A stretch of DNA of 64,000 nt from Enterobacter asburiae (GCF_024599655.1 NZ_CP102247.1:1426001-1490000), one strand, 5' to 3'. Shown: positions 44,631 through 54,968, numbered from the stretch's first letter. Program-made: numbers and translations. Notes: generated by a model from the sequence alone, not told the origin.

Positions 44631-45780
44631 TTAGATTTGCCGACACCACAGATATCCCCGCGGTGAACGGTTACTAAAGACTGTGCGGATGCCATTCGTT
44701 AAAATGTTCGAGCACCATCGACAGATTCTGCATTGCTGTATATGCATCGGGCCTGTGACCACGCTGGTATAGCCGCGGTTCATCGTCTTCACGAAGCTCT
44801 CTGCGATGCCGTTGCTCTCCGGGCAGCGAACTGCCGTTCTTTTGGGCTCCGGTCCCGCAATCAGGCGAACCGCCTGGTTTGTCGATTTCTGTAAAGTGAG
44901 GCGTTCTCTGGCTGTCACTCAAAAGGATGAGTAGGTTGTGGTTGACCGAAGCTTCGTTCAACCACAACCAGCATCGTGTCCTGCACTGTATCGCTGTTGA
45001 AGCCGTCTTTGCCAACTTCCCAGTGCAACGCTTCATGAACGCAGCAGTCTAGGGCAAAAGTCACGAGGAATTTCTCTCTCTTATCACAGAGGAACTTGAA
45101 GCCATCTGGGCACCAACATTTTTTGCTGTCGGCAAGCGCCACTTTGCCAGTATAGGCCCGGGTAGATAGCTGCCCTCGGAGTATTCGTCCCAACAACAAC
45201 ACAGGCTGACACATGCTCCGGTAAATCCGCTTGGCATTGACGATCGCCAGCTCTAGTGTTTCAGACTGTCGGCGCGGTTAACGCCCAGAAATAGAGGTAG
45301 CCATAGGTTGGCAGTTCACCGATGCCGCCGTGGATCATTTCAAGCACTCTACTATCATCAGTCAGACGTTTCCGGCGACCATCCTACCAAGCATGTAGTG
45401 GCACACGCGAGACCTGGAGGCAGCAGCTGACATAGTTCAGTCGCTATCCCTGGGCAATAAGGGCGCATGTGCAATCTCTTTTTTCCGACCGGACTCCACC
45501 GCCTCTTTGAGGAGCTCGGCTTCCATAATCTTTTTGCCAAAAGGCGCCGGAACTTGCGGATATATTTATTAGCCGCAGCAAGTTCGGAGACGATTACGCC
45601 GCTTGCATCTCAAGCCCCTGCAGTCAGGTAACCGCCTTTTTACTGCCTGTGCCATTTAAAGAGCTGATTAACAATGATGCCATGCAAGCGAAAGACATGA
45701 AATACGTTCTTTCGGGGTTCCATCGTCAGCTGCATAGTGACTATTTTTTCCTTCGCCGTATGGTGTCAACGGCGCTCGGG
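44631..45780 (-). pseudogene. IS3-family (IS2-like) element remnant, OrfA plus OrfB
   Basis: On the minus strand an OrfA-like part (YLDPSAVD, FRLHGI, VSELAAANKYIRKF, KRLWKPSSSKRRW) is followed by an OrfB-like part. OrfB pieces are KKCWCPDGFKFLCD, VTFALDCCVHEALHWEV, GFNSDTVQDTMLVVVERSFG, RCPESNGIAESFVKTMNRGY and HFNEWHPHSL. The order and ~1.15-kb length match an IS2-type element. Frameshifts and stops make it inactive. Confidence 0.82.
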
Positions 45781-46237
45781 TCCAGATAAAGCTATAACCA
45801 TCTTGTTATTCTGACGGGGTTAAATAGAGTGCCAAAACTACCTTTTACTCTAAGAGAGGCGAAGTGTCTGGCGAACTATGGTGCTAATCTAGAGCCAGTC
45901 CGCACCCATGTCATTGCGGCAGTAGAAAAGAATTAAGGGCTAATCATGACAAAAATCTTTGCAATGTGATAGGAAATAACAGCGATATCATATTATGATC
46001 GCAATCACTTATAACAGTAAAGACGAGTGGGGAGGGGGGATTACGCAACGGGATATAAAATATGTATTATAAAAGACTTGAAGTATGAAGAAACTTTCCT
46101 TTTTCATCAGTGGTTATACGTAATAGGGGTATTAACTCCTTCTGTGAATAAAGTAATGATTTAAGATGAGTTAAAAGAGCGACAAAGGAGATATAGTCGC
46201 TCATTTTTAAAAGATTTTGTTGTTGTCAGGATGTTAG
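45781..46237. other. Intergenic region
   Basis: About 450 bp with no gene recognised. AT-rich, with a short G-run near 46033. Confidence 0.4.
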
Positions 46238-46516
46238 TTATTTATAGACAACCACGGTGCCAGAGAGCCCCCCCTCTTGTTCCTGAACGGATGAAATCAC
46301 ATAGTATTTTCCGCCCTTTTTATCGACTTCTTTTGCTACTTCGCTTTGTAGATCGGATGGCATTGAAAATTGCTTACCTGCAGTGTCAACGGATATTTCA
46401 CCAATCTTTTCTAATTTATAATGGTTTGCTTCTTCTTGAGTAATCATTTGCGAAGCAAGGACGTTAAATGAAAACAGTCCGCCAGACATAATTAGCAAGG
46501 GAAGTATTTTTTTCAT
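46238..46516 (-). CDS. YdgH/BhsA/McbA-like (DUF1471) periplasmic protein
   Basis: A 92-aa protein. A signal peptide (MKKILPLLIMSGGLFSFNVLA) is followed by a DUF1471 domain: EEANHYKLEKIGEISVDTAG, the SDLQSEVAKEVDKKGGKYYVI segment and a C-terminal GTVVVYK strand. Family members (BhsA, McbA, YhcN) are envelope-stress and biofilm-related small proteins. AAGGAT precedes the ATG at 46516. The stop is 7 codons after the last conserved Gly, normal for the family. Confidence 0.92.
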   Translation of the reverse strand: MKKILPLLIMSGGLFSFNVLASQMITQEEANHYKLEKIGEISVDTAGKQFSMPSDLQSEVAKEVDKKGGKYYVISSVQEQEGGLSGTVVVYK

Positions 46517-47068
46517 GAGTAATCCTTATACAAGTTAGTGGGTAAAGCTAATACTGAGGATATCAGATGGGAAAACTTTATCCAGATAAAATTTGTGAGC
46601 TAACGCCCGATGTTATCATTTTTGTAATACAGATTTCTGAATGCTGTGTGATTACAAGGCTCACAAAGTGCTTAAAATCACAAAACATACCAATAGTGCT
46701 CAGGAGGCATTCATGTGAGCTACACAATAAACTGCGATTAAGAGAAATATCATCAATCAGCATATCGCTACCTGAGGGTTGTTATTTCTGGTGATTTAAC
46801 GATATCAAACGGGGTAATGCGCTGCCAGACGCTTTCTAGCGCACCTTTATGCCTGCGAATACTGATTTTCTCGTTATCTGGAGATAAAGCATATTGTTCA
46901 AAACACACACTGATGCTGCAAAAACGGCAGCGTGAACCACATTGGCAAAATTATAGGTGAGTAGGGGGGTAATGCAAATTTGCTGGATCACGAAAAGGCC
47001 GGAGAGATGGAGATAGTCGCGTTTATAAACATGGAGCGCGTCAATAGCGCCCCTGATGTGTGTATGGA
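46517..47068. other. Intergenic region
   Basis: An open frame of 75 codons at 46567-46794 begins MGKLYPDKICELTPDVIIF but has no confirmed family, so it is not called. The rest is non-coding as far as I can see. Confidence 0.3.
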
Positions 47069-47353
47069 TTAAACCTTTTTAAGTCCTTTCCACATGCGGC
47101 CTGCGGACTCTGTTACTAAAACCCTGGAGCCGGATTTGATACCCGTCGCAACTTGATAGGCTTTATCGAGCACAGTCCTAATGGTTTCTGTTTCAGATTT
47201 GAACTCATATTCCGCATCAGGTAAGTGATAAACGATACCTTCGCTGCTTTCGATGGTCTTTGAAAAACCGGCTGTCATCATTTTTTTATGCAAGTCGTCG
47301 TAATCTCCCGATGCCGGATCGTTAAGCTCTACGCGTACTGTATAAATTTTCAT
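47069..47353 (-). CDS. GhoS-like (DUF2622) small protein, copy 1
   Basis: A 94-aa protein reading MKIYTVRVELNDPASGDYD, DLHKKMMTAGFSKTIESSEG, VYHLPDAEYEF and VLVTESAGRMWKGLKKV. This is the DUF2622 pattern, the Pfam family that includes the GhoS antitoxin endoribonuclease with a Cas2-like ferredoxin fold. AAAGGGAT lies before the ATG. No GhoT-like small membrane toxin gene is adjacent. By family it may be an RNase or RNA-binding protein. Confidence 0.75.
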   Translation of the reverse strand: MKIYTVRVELNDPASGDYDDLHKKMMTAGFSKTIESSEGIVYHLPDAEYEFKSETETIRTVLDKAYQVATGIKSGSRVLVTESAGRMWKGLKKV

Positions 47354-47610
47354 TCTAAATCCCTTTGAGATTGTGGAATTAAAAATTTACCATTTTTCTT
47401 CGTCTGTGAAAAGCAGGTAGTTCTGACCGTCTGGCAGGGAGTGCAAAACAGGCGTATACCTTCTCGGAAATCCCTTTGTGGAACGGAATAATTATATTCC
47501 AATCAATCAATGGTGTTGTGTGATAATTATGGTTATCGTCTTTGACGGGGATTTTATCCTACATGCCTGTGCTGAAAATGAATGTTATTTAACCTGTTGT
47601 CGGGGGGGTG

Positions 47611-47655
47611 GCCCGCAATATATGCTTAGGTATTTTTATTGTGGGCTTTTTTTTT
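47611..47655 (+). terminator. Terminator-like hairpin
   Basis: gcccgcaata (47611-47620) pairs with tattgtgggc (47637-47646, one G-U) and nine T follow. Confidence 0.6.
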
Positions 47656-47658
47656 CGA

Positions 47659-47786
47659 GTCTCATGTTAGCGCCAGTCTGGCACGGGTATTATCGTCCCA
47701 AAGCGTTCCTGTGTCTTTCAGGTGCTAACATGAGACCTGAAGTAATTATATGTAAAACTTTATACCGGCCCCGTGCCGGTTTTTTA
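47659..47786 (+). ncRNA. Structured element: long hairpin, alternative hairpin, terminator
   Basis: Arms gtctcatgttagcgcc (47659-47674) and ggtgctaacatgagac (47721-47736) pair over 16 bp with one G-U. A competing hairpin, ttcaggt (47717-47723) with acctgaa (47735-47741), uses the same bases. A terminator follows: accggc, loop, gccggt, then T-run (47764-47786). Could be a small RNA or an attenuator. Family unknown. Confidence 0.4.
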
Positions 47787-49477
47787 TTGCACCTACATCT
47801 GCGCGGCTTTTTTATTTTAGGTATAAAATCCAATGAATATAAAACTCCTGCTTGCAAATCTGCTGGCGGGCCCCACTGTGCTCTATACCTCTTCTGCGCT
47901 CTCAATCACGCGCTCCGCGGACAAGAACGACCAGAGCCTCATTAATGCTGAGGTTCAGCCGGACAGTATAGTGGCGCTTACCAGCCCACATGGCTCAGTT
48001 TGCATCGATACCAGTCCGTGCTAATGCCAGACCTGCAAAGGGATGTGAGATGAAAACGCTAATGCTTAGTCTGGAGTGGTTATGGAGTGGTTAGGTATGC
48101 TGACTGGCTGCGCTTGTAGCGTTACGTTGGCGTACAAATCACTTCTGCGCCTGAAATGGACAATACCCGCGTACTGGTGGTTGGCAAGGCAGTGACGGGA
48201 TGTAAGATTAAGAAGCAGGCTTGCTAACCTAGTGTAAGACTACGCACATTAACTAATGTGCCCATCATAATTCTAATTAAATCATAATAATATCGCAGGA
48301 ATAACAAGTATTGGTGCAACTGCTGGTAGTGATTGTGGCGGCAGCGTGTATGACTGATTGTTCAGGCAAATAGACTCCGGCGGCCGGCCGATTTCGCAAG
48401 ATGTGGCGGGAATTCTGGATGATGAGAAGTTGGTTGTCCAGTCAGAAAGCAGGCCTGCCTTCTGTTCGTATGGCTTTTCCATAAATATCCACCCAGCGAC
48501 GACAGAAATAAGCGTGGTATTTATCATGAAATAACTGAAGAAGTTAGGGGGGCGTATAAGAGAGTGTGTGATTCGGGTCTGTCTTTTGTATGCCCCGGCT
48601 TGCAGAACTTCTGACTGAAACTTCCGGGCGTGCATGCCGTAATTATCTGACATATGCATCCTCTACTTCGAGGGGGCTGTTCTTACTCAGCATCAAATGC
48701 TTCATCAGAACACGAGTTTGATATCAGTCTTCGTTAAAATTGCAGACGTCATGGTGCTGAGTGGTATGCGGGAGGAGGGCAGGCAGGAGCTGTGCTCAGA
48801 ATAATGCAGGGTTCTGGATCTCGGGGAAACATGAGTATACTAATCGCAATCCAGTATCAGTAAAATTCTCTCCAGGTAGGTGATTGCATCACCGTTATCG
48901 AAAATCAGGCTCATCCAAATAAACAGGAGGGAGCCGAGTGTCACAAGAGCTAAGTAACTAAGCGTCATTGATATTTAGAAAAATCCCCGGTGAAAGATCA
49001 GGTAAAATGTATAGGGAAGCACATGGTGTTTCCTAATTAACCGATTTTAAATGGGCTGAGTAGGATGGATATATTCTGTTAAGCATCCCCTATCGCTAAT
49101 CATTATCGCGTTCATGATTAGCGATAGCGTCGTTCATTATTTTTGTGATCGATGCAAGAACTATAAAGATAAAAAAGCAAAATAATAAAATTAAATCCAT
49201 GTAGTTGAAGTCCATAAAAATCTCACAAATGTTAAGTGATGGTTAATTATGTCATCATTTGCTCTCGGTTCCTAACCCTAAATACAGAATGCTTTTATTC
49301 ATGTCGTGGGTAACAGTGCTTTCTGAACAGACCTGTAAACGGATGGCACTTATAGGTATACAAGGAAAACTATGTCAGGAATTGAGAGTTGCTCCTGAAT
49401 TTAAATCATTTCATTTTTCATTATGTATCTTGGGTTAATTAATCTATATGCACACCGCAGAGTGAGGAGATGTTAAG
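47787..49477. other. Largely gene-free region with degenerate fragments
   Basis: A 63-codon frame at 47833-48024 begins MNIKLLLANLLAGPTVLYTS with a signal-like N-terminus but looks truncated. Near 48090-48190 a lipobox-like text (MLTGCACS) occurs in a broken frame. A minus-strand frame at 48282-48659 has no family. A perfect hairpin gcacatta-ac-taatgtgc lies near 48244-48261. I call no gene here. Confidence 0.35.
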
Positions 49478-49606
49478 ATGAAATTAAGTAATCGACCGGT
49501 CCTGTCTCCTCGCTGTGGTTCCATGAGTGCGCATTATGAGATTGTACGCCTTTCTGCTATAAGGGATATGCCGCTGGAGTCTGAAATAGTGGTGGAATGG
49601 AGTTAA
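49478..49606 (+). CDS. Possible 42-aa small protein
   Basis: The ATG at 49478 is preceded by AGGAGA (49465-49470 region, ~8 nt away). It encodes MKLSNRPVLSPRCGSMSAHY, then EIVRLSAIRDM and a C-terminus ending VVEWS. No family is known to me. The good ribosome site is the only support, so treat it as tentative. Confidence 0.3.
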   Translation: MKLSNRPVLSPRCGSMSAHYEIVRLSAIRDMPLESEIVVEWS

Positions 49607-49618
49607 TTACTGAAAGTT

Positions 49619-49660
49619 CATAAAAAAAGGCCTTCTGCCTGATGTGTCATAAGGCAATCG
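49619..49660 (-). terminator. Terminator on the minus strand
   Basis: Read on the minus strand: GCCTT, ~16-nt loop, AAGGC followed by seven T. It lies at the end of the lectin-tip remnant. Confidence 0.55.
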
Positions 49661-49910
49661 CTCTTTTTGAAGAAGACACCTTGAAAAAGAGCATATAGAT
49701 AAAGGTATAGCTGCCAGTTGCTTTCTGGTGCTTGCAAGTTGCCGCTGCCCATCGCATGCCCCACCGGCTGAAGTAGAAAAAGCGTATTTGTTTTGGCTCT
49801 TACTAAGCTCCGCACGTGAACCAGCCAGTGTAAGCCCTTTAGACGCGCAGAAAGCCACAGCATCAGCCACTAGGTCCATTTGTCCGTTTGTTTCATACCA
49901 CTTTGTCAAC
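49661..49910 (-). pseudogene. Remnant of an intimin-type C-terminal lectin domain
   Basis: Minus-strand frame reading TFTLTKWYETNG, then QMDLVADAVAFCASKG, LTLAGSRAELSKS, and then a broken frame. It aligns by eye with the C-terminal domains of both intimin-like genes here (YTFTVGKWFSDAG ... DNYCISQG ... SREEMSS, and FRLNTWFINNG ... ADAFCAAQ). It ends at a terminator, as a real 3' end would. It is in the same orientation as, and just downstream of, the intact intimin gene. Fused upstream to an unrelated oxidoreductase fragment. Confidence 0.5.
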
Positions 49911-50095
49911 GTAAAGGTCCATCTAAATCCTGGCAGCCCATACCAGGAAAAAGGGAACTGCCAGACAATCACATCGGCCCAGAACAGGCTTTCCTGCTCC
50001 GCAGCGATATTGAATTTGTCGTCCGGATATAGCCAGTCCAGACGACAAATCTTAGCATCGGGAAGGGGGCCGTTAATGCGATGGAACCCTAAAAA
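49911..50095 (-). pseudogene. Flavodoxin-fold NAD(P)H oxidoreductase fragment
   Basis: Minus-strand text INGPLPDAKICRLDWLYPDD, then KFNIAAEQESLFWADVIVWQ and FPFSWYGLPGF, matches the N-terminal half of NAD(P)H-dependent quinone oxidoreductases (MdaB/KefF-like, ADVIVWQFPxxWYxxPG). It stops abruptly at PGF and continues as the lectin-tip remnant without a frame break. Decayed fragment. Confidence 0.6.
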
Positions 50096-50106
50096 TCATG
50101 TAACTA

Positions 50107-53100
50107 TCAAATGTTCTTTTTACATACACCAGGGTTGAAAGAAGAATCATACTGGTGCCCCCCACTAGTATAAATATAACCATCAGTTAACCTGATTGTA
50201 ATATGTGTCGTAGAGGTATTGGCATAATTACTCCAGTAACTACCTGCTCTAAATTCACTTCCAGAATAAGCGGTGACATCTCCCCACTCTCCCCACAAAG
50301 AACCTAGTTGTCTTGTATCTAAACCAGATGACATCTCCTCTCGCGAGGGTATGCTACTTCCTTGAGAAATACAGTAATTATCTGTATCGGGCCAAGTACG
50401 ATTTGTAGAGCCAGCATCAGAAAACCACTTCCCAACAGTGAATGTATACGCATAGGGCATCCCTGCAATACCCGATTTCGGCGTCGCCGTGACCGTGACC
50501 GTTTTCGAGCTGCTTGTCGCCGATTCAGTAAACGTCACATTACCACTGCCATCCACGCTCACCCATTCCTGATCATCGCTCCAGATATAATCATCCGCGT
50601 TACCCGTATTACCTGTAGATGTGGTTGAGGCTGGCTGCACCCTGAATGTTGCCTGAGCAAACCCTGTGCTCGGGAAACCGCTGTTCAGGGCAAAATTATG
50701 ACCATTAACGACCACATTACCTGGCATCGTGATAGCTGCACCCATCGTAAAAATAGTATTCACATTCTGAGTGCTGCCGTTAATGCTCGCCACCACGTTA
50801 CTGGTCCCGGCCGTTCTACTGGTCAGGCTCATCGTGACCGTGCCATCCGCTCCGGTGGTACCGGTGGCTGCCATGGTCGCACCGTTATCCGCGCTGAAGC
50901 TCACGGCCTCACCGGCCAGCGAGTTACCGAACGCGTCCGTCACCGTTGCCTTCACGCTGTTGGTTGCCGTGCCGTCGTTCACGACATTATTGGTCACCAC
51001 CATCAGATTGCCACCGGTAATCTGTGCCGTAGCAGGATTTCCCGTCATGGTGACCACCACCGGTGTAACCGCCAGGGCGCTGCCGTTCACGTTCGCGGTG
51101 ATGTTTGCCGCCCCCGCAGTCGTCCCCCTCAGCGCCGCCGTGTAGGTCCCGTCCTGGTTATCCGCCACGCTACTTAAGGTAGTGCCCGCCAGGCTGCTGG
51201 TCAGGGATACACGCATGCCCGGCTGTGGGTTACCGCTGCCATCTTTCAGGCTCAGGGTCACCAGCGAGGTCGCCATACCGTTCGCCACAATCGTGGCTGG
51301 CGAGGCTGTCATTGCAGACTGTGCAGCATCCGGCATGTTTGCCGCAGCAGTCAGGGTAATCGCCCGGCGCAGCGACGTGGCATGCACGTCATTAATCACC
51401 GGCTCTACAGTTCCCTGTCCGGCCACTGTACCGGTCAGCGAGGCGGTATACGTCCCCGGAACGCTCTCGTTCACTGCTGACAACGTGGTATTTTCCACAC
51501 CACTTACCTCAAAACTGACATTTTTCAGCCCGCTCATCGGCCGGCCCTGAGCGTCAGTGGCCTTCAGCACAAGCTGGCTGCTGTCCTGGCCGTCCGCCCG
51601 GATCACTGCCGGAGACAGCAGCAGGGATGAGCGGTTTTCCGCAAATTCCCATGCCGCGAAGGTTATGCCCGTCTGCTGACTCTGCCCTTTGAACGTCGCG
51701 CTCACCGTGGCTGCGCCCGGAACCACAGACGTAATGTCCAGACGGGCATATCCCTGCTTATCCGTGACAACGTCTTTCGTCTGTTTGCTGCCATCCGACA
51801 ACGTGACGTCCATGCGAACCGTCTGATCCGGAAGCGGCTTACTGTTACCGTCCATCAGCGACGAAGTCACCGTTACCGGTGTCACACCATCGGCCGGTGC
51901 ATTATCATTCTCCACCTGCATCTCTCCCTGGAATCCCGCTGACGGCGGAAGTACTTCAACCACCAGGGTCTGAGCATCACTCCGGTTGCCCTGTTTGTCT
52001 TCAGCAACCGCTTTCAGGTGATAGATGTTGGATGCCGGCGATACCGCCTGTGTCCGGGCTGCCACACGGGATTCCGCCTGATATTCAGGCAGAGTCAGGG
52101 AGAAGCGAGTGTCGCTGAGTGTACGAAATTCCCCGCCTGCCGCCAGAAACGCTGCATTATCCCAGGTCACTGACTCTGTCGGATACTTACTGTTCACCAG
52201 AACCGCAACGTTGTGTACTGAGCCCGGCTCACCGCGGATGCTCTCCTGGCTCATCTTCATACTGATAAGCTCCTGCTTGCGGTACTCCAGAACAATGTTG
52301 TTATTGCGATCCACAATGCTGTGGCGGTTTTCACTCAGCTTACGCATTTCCCCTGCGCCGTCAGGATGTATCTGAGACTGCCATGACTTGTCCGGCCTCC
52401 AGGTCAGCTGAAGGTTGACACTGGTCTCACTCATCTGACCTTTTCCCGTCCGCTGGTCAATGCCCAGCGTCATCAGCGGAAACGGCGTCCAGTTAATTCC
52501 GGTCGTGACGGCATATGCATTCTTCTGGCGCTCATCTTTACCAAACAGTGCCACCTCATCACCAAAATACTGCTCATAAATCACTTTGCCGCCCAGCTGC
52601 GGCAGCGCCGGCAGCCAGCCATTCAGTCGGATATCAAACCCGTCAGCCGGACGCTCGTCATAATCATCAAAGTCCCGCGACTGGTGCCAGCCCGTCAGAC
52701 CGAAGTAGCCATTGGCAGAGAGCTGCAAATAATCCCGCCACAGCTCAGCTCCCATGCTGACCCGGCGGTTATTCCCGGTCAGGTCTTCGTCATAAAAGCC
52801 GTTCGTCCCGTACATCCACTCTCCGTTGAACCAGCGCATCCCCAGCCCCAGGTTAACGGTATTACGGTCATCACGGTTACGCGCACCAATCTGAGTGAAC
52901 AGCACATTATCCGGGGTCTCATACAACGGCACCAGCCAGTCAATGCTGCTGTTTTCCAGTGAGAAATCCTCGTTCAGGCTCAGCTGGGCCTCCACGGTAC
53001 CGAACTGTCCCAGCCACTGCTGTACAGCATCATTCGCTGTCCCCGTCACAGCCTGGCGTGCCGCGCCGGCTACTGCGGCTGTTTTGTTCTCATTCTGCAG

Positions 53101-53535
53101 CAGGCCAATAGCACGACTGAGTCCGCCAGCTCGCCTGGCGTCCATCTCATCTTCGGTCTTCGTCTCCGGCGGGGGAGGGGTTCCCTTCCCGTTAGCCGGG
53201 CGTGGTGCAGGAATATCAATTTCATCCCCGGCACTCAGGCGTTCAAATGGTTTACTGAAGGTACGGAACTGGTTGTATTTACGCAGTTGTTCCACAGTCA
53301 GCCCCAGACGTTCAGCGACCAGCACTGTCGTCTCGCCATCAGTCAATATATAGGAACGTGAAGGAGCAGAAAGTTGCATCTCCAGCCACTGTTTCTGTGC
53401 AGTCGACGACGCATCCGCTCCCATTGAAGTCACTGAGGCGACAACGGGCGCGGATACCGAAAATAACTGTGCGAACAGACAAAACCAGGCCGTGCGCCGA
53501 AGAAAGAGCCCGGGAGCTAGTGTGTTTTTTTGCAT
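50107..53535 (-). CDS. Intimin/invasin-like inverse autotransporter (second)
   Basis: A 1142-aa protein. The signal peptide (RTAWFCLFAQLFSVSAPVVA) is followed by LysM (SYILTDGETTVLVAERLG ... LSAGDEIDIPAP) and a Pro-rich linker. The inverse-autotransporter beta domain runs about residues 165-420 (VLFTQIGARNRDDRNTVNLG, WHQSRDFDDYDERPADGFD, VALFGKDERQK). A series of non-identical Ig-like domains (about 535-960) and a C-terminal lectin-like domain with a Cys pair (DNYCISQG, GVCKKNI) and GSLWGEWG complete it. ATG at 53535 with a weak AGGT site. Unlike the first intimin-like gene its Ig repeats are diverged. The lectin tips of the two differ strongly. Confidence 0.94.
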   Translation of the reverse strand: MQKNTLAPGLFLRRTAWFCLFAQLFSVSAPVVASVTSMGADASSTAQKQWLEMQLSAPSRSYILTDGETTVLVAERLGLTVEQLRKYNQFRTFSKPFERLSAGDEIDIPAPRPANGKGTPPPPETKTEDEMDARRAGGLSRAIGLLQNENKTAAVAGAARQAVTGTANDAVQQWLGQFGTVEAQLSLNEDFSLENSSIDWLVPLYETPDNVLFTQIGARNRDDRNTVNLGLGMRWFNGEWMYGTNGFYDEDLTGNNRRVSMGAELWRDYLQLSANGYFGLTGWHQSRDFDDYDERPADGFDIRLNGWLPALPQLGGKVIYEQYFGDEVALFGKDERQKNAYAVTTGINWTPFPLMTLGIDQRTGKGQMSETSVNLQLTWRPDKSWQSQIHPDGAGEMRKLSENRHSIVDRNNNIVLEYRKQELISMKMSQESIRGEPGSVHNVAVLVNSKYPTESVTWDNAAFLAAGGEFRTLSDTRFSLTLPEYQAESRVAARTQAVSPASNIYHLKAVAEDKQGNRSDAQTLVVEVLPPSAGFQGEMQVENDNAPADGVTPVTVTSSLMDGNSKPLPDQTVRMDVTLSDGSKQTKDVVTDKQGYARLDITSVVPGAATVSATFKGQSQQTGITFAAWEFAENRSSLLLSPAVIRADGQDSSQLVLKATDAQGRPMSGLKNVSFEVSGVENTTLSAVNESVPGTYTASLTGTVAGQGTVEPVINDVHATSLRRAITLTAAANMPDAAQSAMTASPATIVANGMATSLVTLSLKDGSGNPQPGMRVSLTSSLAGTTLSSVADNQDGTYTAALRGTTAGAANITANVNGSALAVTPVVVTMTGNPATAQITGGNLMVVTNNVVNDGTATNSVKATVTDAFGNSLAGEAVSFSADNGATMAATGTTGADGTVTMSLTSRTAGTSNVVASINGSTQNVNTIFTMGAAITMPGNVVVNGHNFALNSGFPSTGFAQATFRVQPASTTSTGNTGNADDYIWSDDQEWVSVDGSGNVTFTESATSSSKTVTVTATPKSGIAGMPYAYTFTVGKWFSDAGSTNRTWPDTDNYCISQGSSIPSREEMSSGLDTRQLGSLWGEWGDVTAYSGSEFRAGSYWSNYANTSTTHITIRLTDGYIYTSGGHQYDSSFNPGVCKKNI

Positions 53536-53895
53536 GACATATTACCTGAAGGGAAAATTACCTGAGTCGTGGGGAAGGGGAGTAAAATAAGGTGTACGAA
53601 AATCAAAAAAATAAGCTTAGTGCTTAAGGGGAGCATTAATTAATTGTTTTTTTGATTTACACGAAACGCACAGGGCATTACCCTGGAATACAACAGACAA
53701 CCCCTAATCCGTATAAGTTAAATAAACATAATCATTAAGCGGATTTTATATGAGGGGGGATATTAATGATATGTTTTCTGTTTATATATTAATATATAAA
53801 CATATAAATACATGCCCTCACTTCAGAAGTGCTTCACGACAGTTGGACAGTCATTTGACAGGCGGACTGCCCCCACTCCGGTAGGCGATCCCGCC
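53536..53895. other. AT-rich upstream region of the second intimin-like gene
   Basis: No gene. AT-rich, with near-palindromic tatatattaatatataaac near 53785. Probably contains the promoter. Confidence 0.4.
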
Positions 53896-54060
53896 CTATA
53901 AGCGTATCCATACGAAGCATGGCCAGATAGCTACGGTTTGCAACGATCCTACCGAGTACACGGACCGCTCGCTGAGCTGGCAAATTCGGACCGATTTCTT
54001 CGCCGACACCTCCCGGTTAAAGTCATCAACGACATTCAACGTGCGCAAACGGCGGTCACA
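53896..54060 (-). pseudogene. IS3-family OrfB fragment
   Basis: Minus strand: RRLRTLNVVDDFNREV, then in a shifted frame RIVANRSYLAMLRMD. Together these match the integrase core of IS3-group transposases (FRTFNVVDDFNRE ... RIVAxRGYPxxLRMDNG). It interrupts the IS66-like remnant. Confidence 0.7.
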
Positions 54061-54830
54061 TACCATGATAGCAGCCATATATTTCAGACTGGCGATACAG
54101 TGGGCATACTCTGCATACTTAGAGTTCATTAGGCGGGCCAGCAGCCCCGGTCCTGCTATAGCCTGCTCGATGGGGCGAGAAGACCTGCGCGATGGCATCG
54201 CACTGAGTACAGGCGTGTCTTATACGTGCAGTCAGTATAAGCTGGAAGGCGATGCGCATCTGTTCCAGCTGTTCGGAGACATCCTTATCCTGATTACTCA
54301 GCAAGCCGCCATACTCCAGGCTTCGGAGTACTATGGGTAACAGCCGTTTTTCATCGCGGGCGAATGATTCCGGGAACGGTTTGCAGGTTTGGGTCTGGCG
54401 CAACGTGCGCTGCGTGGCCGGGTCGTTAACACTATCTGTAAGGGTATCGCTTTCTTTCTGAGTAACCTTTGGGTCAGCTTCCATCTGCGCGATACGATGG
54501 AATACTTTCTCGAAACGACTGCTGAAATTCATCCTACGGAGCTTGTCCATCTGTGCCTATAGATGTTCTCTTTCGCGTTCACGATCGGCAGGTATTTCCA
54601 GTATGGCACGGTTCAGCGCTTCCTGTTCGTTTGGTCAGCAGGCACAGCCCGTCTCCAGTAGACCACAGCAGTTTGACCTGGCAGCCGCTGCGCCCCGGAA
54701 GATGAAGACATGACCTGACATCGGATCGTCCTTCTATGCTGCCCGTACCTTTGCAGCTAGGCCGTTGAAGCCATTTCTCATATCGGTGATACCACTAGCC
54801 AGATTTTACTCCCGGAATGTATCGTAAGAA
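54061..54830 (-). pseudogene. IS66-family remnant (TnpB and TnpC pieces)
   Basis: Minus strand. A TnpB-like piece (GITDMRNGFNGLAAKVRAA, stop, KDDPMSGHVFIFRG, then VKLLWSTGDGLCLLTK) is followed by a TnpC-like N-terminus (MDKLRRMNFSSRFEKVF) with EDVSEQLEQMRIAFQL, a CTQCD zinc-finger part and PIEQAIAGPGLLARLMNSKYAE. Several frame breaks. It is cut by the IS3 fragment. Confidence 0.8.
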
Positions 54831-54968
54831 GTGTTAATCAAGATTATCCGTGGCGATTCACCTTTGCACTTTCACTTAAGCGCATACTTTCATTCCGTTA
54901 CTTTTCTTTTTATCTCTTCAGGCTCGGTGATATCCTCCAATATCCACGAGTCAAGAGAAAAAAATCAC

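Noticed and set aside
45614..45623. gcccctgcag as a further argW attachment-site copy
   Set aside because: Only about 9-10 bases match, and it lies inside the IS2-like remnant.
46567..46794. 75-codon frame resembling a response-regulator N-terminus (PDVIIF)
   Set aside because: The similarity is too short and the rest does not fit a receiver domain.
48282..48659. Minus-strand 125-codon frame
   Set aside because: No family, no ribosome site, and it spans low-complexity intergenic DNA.
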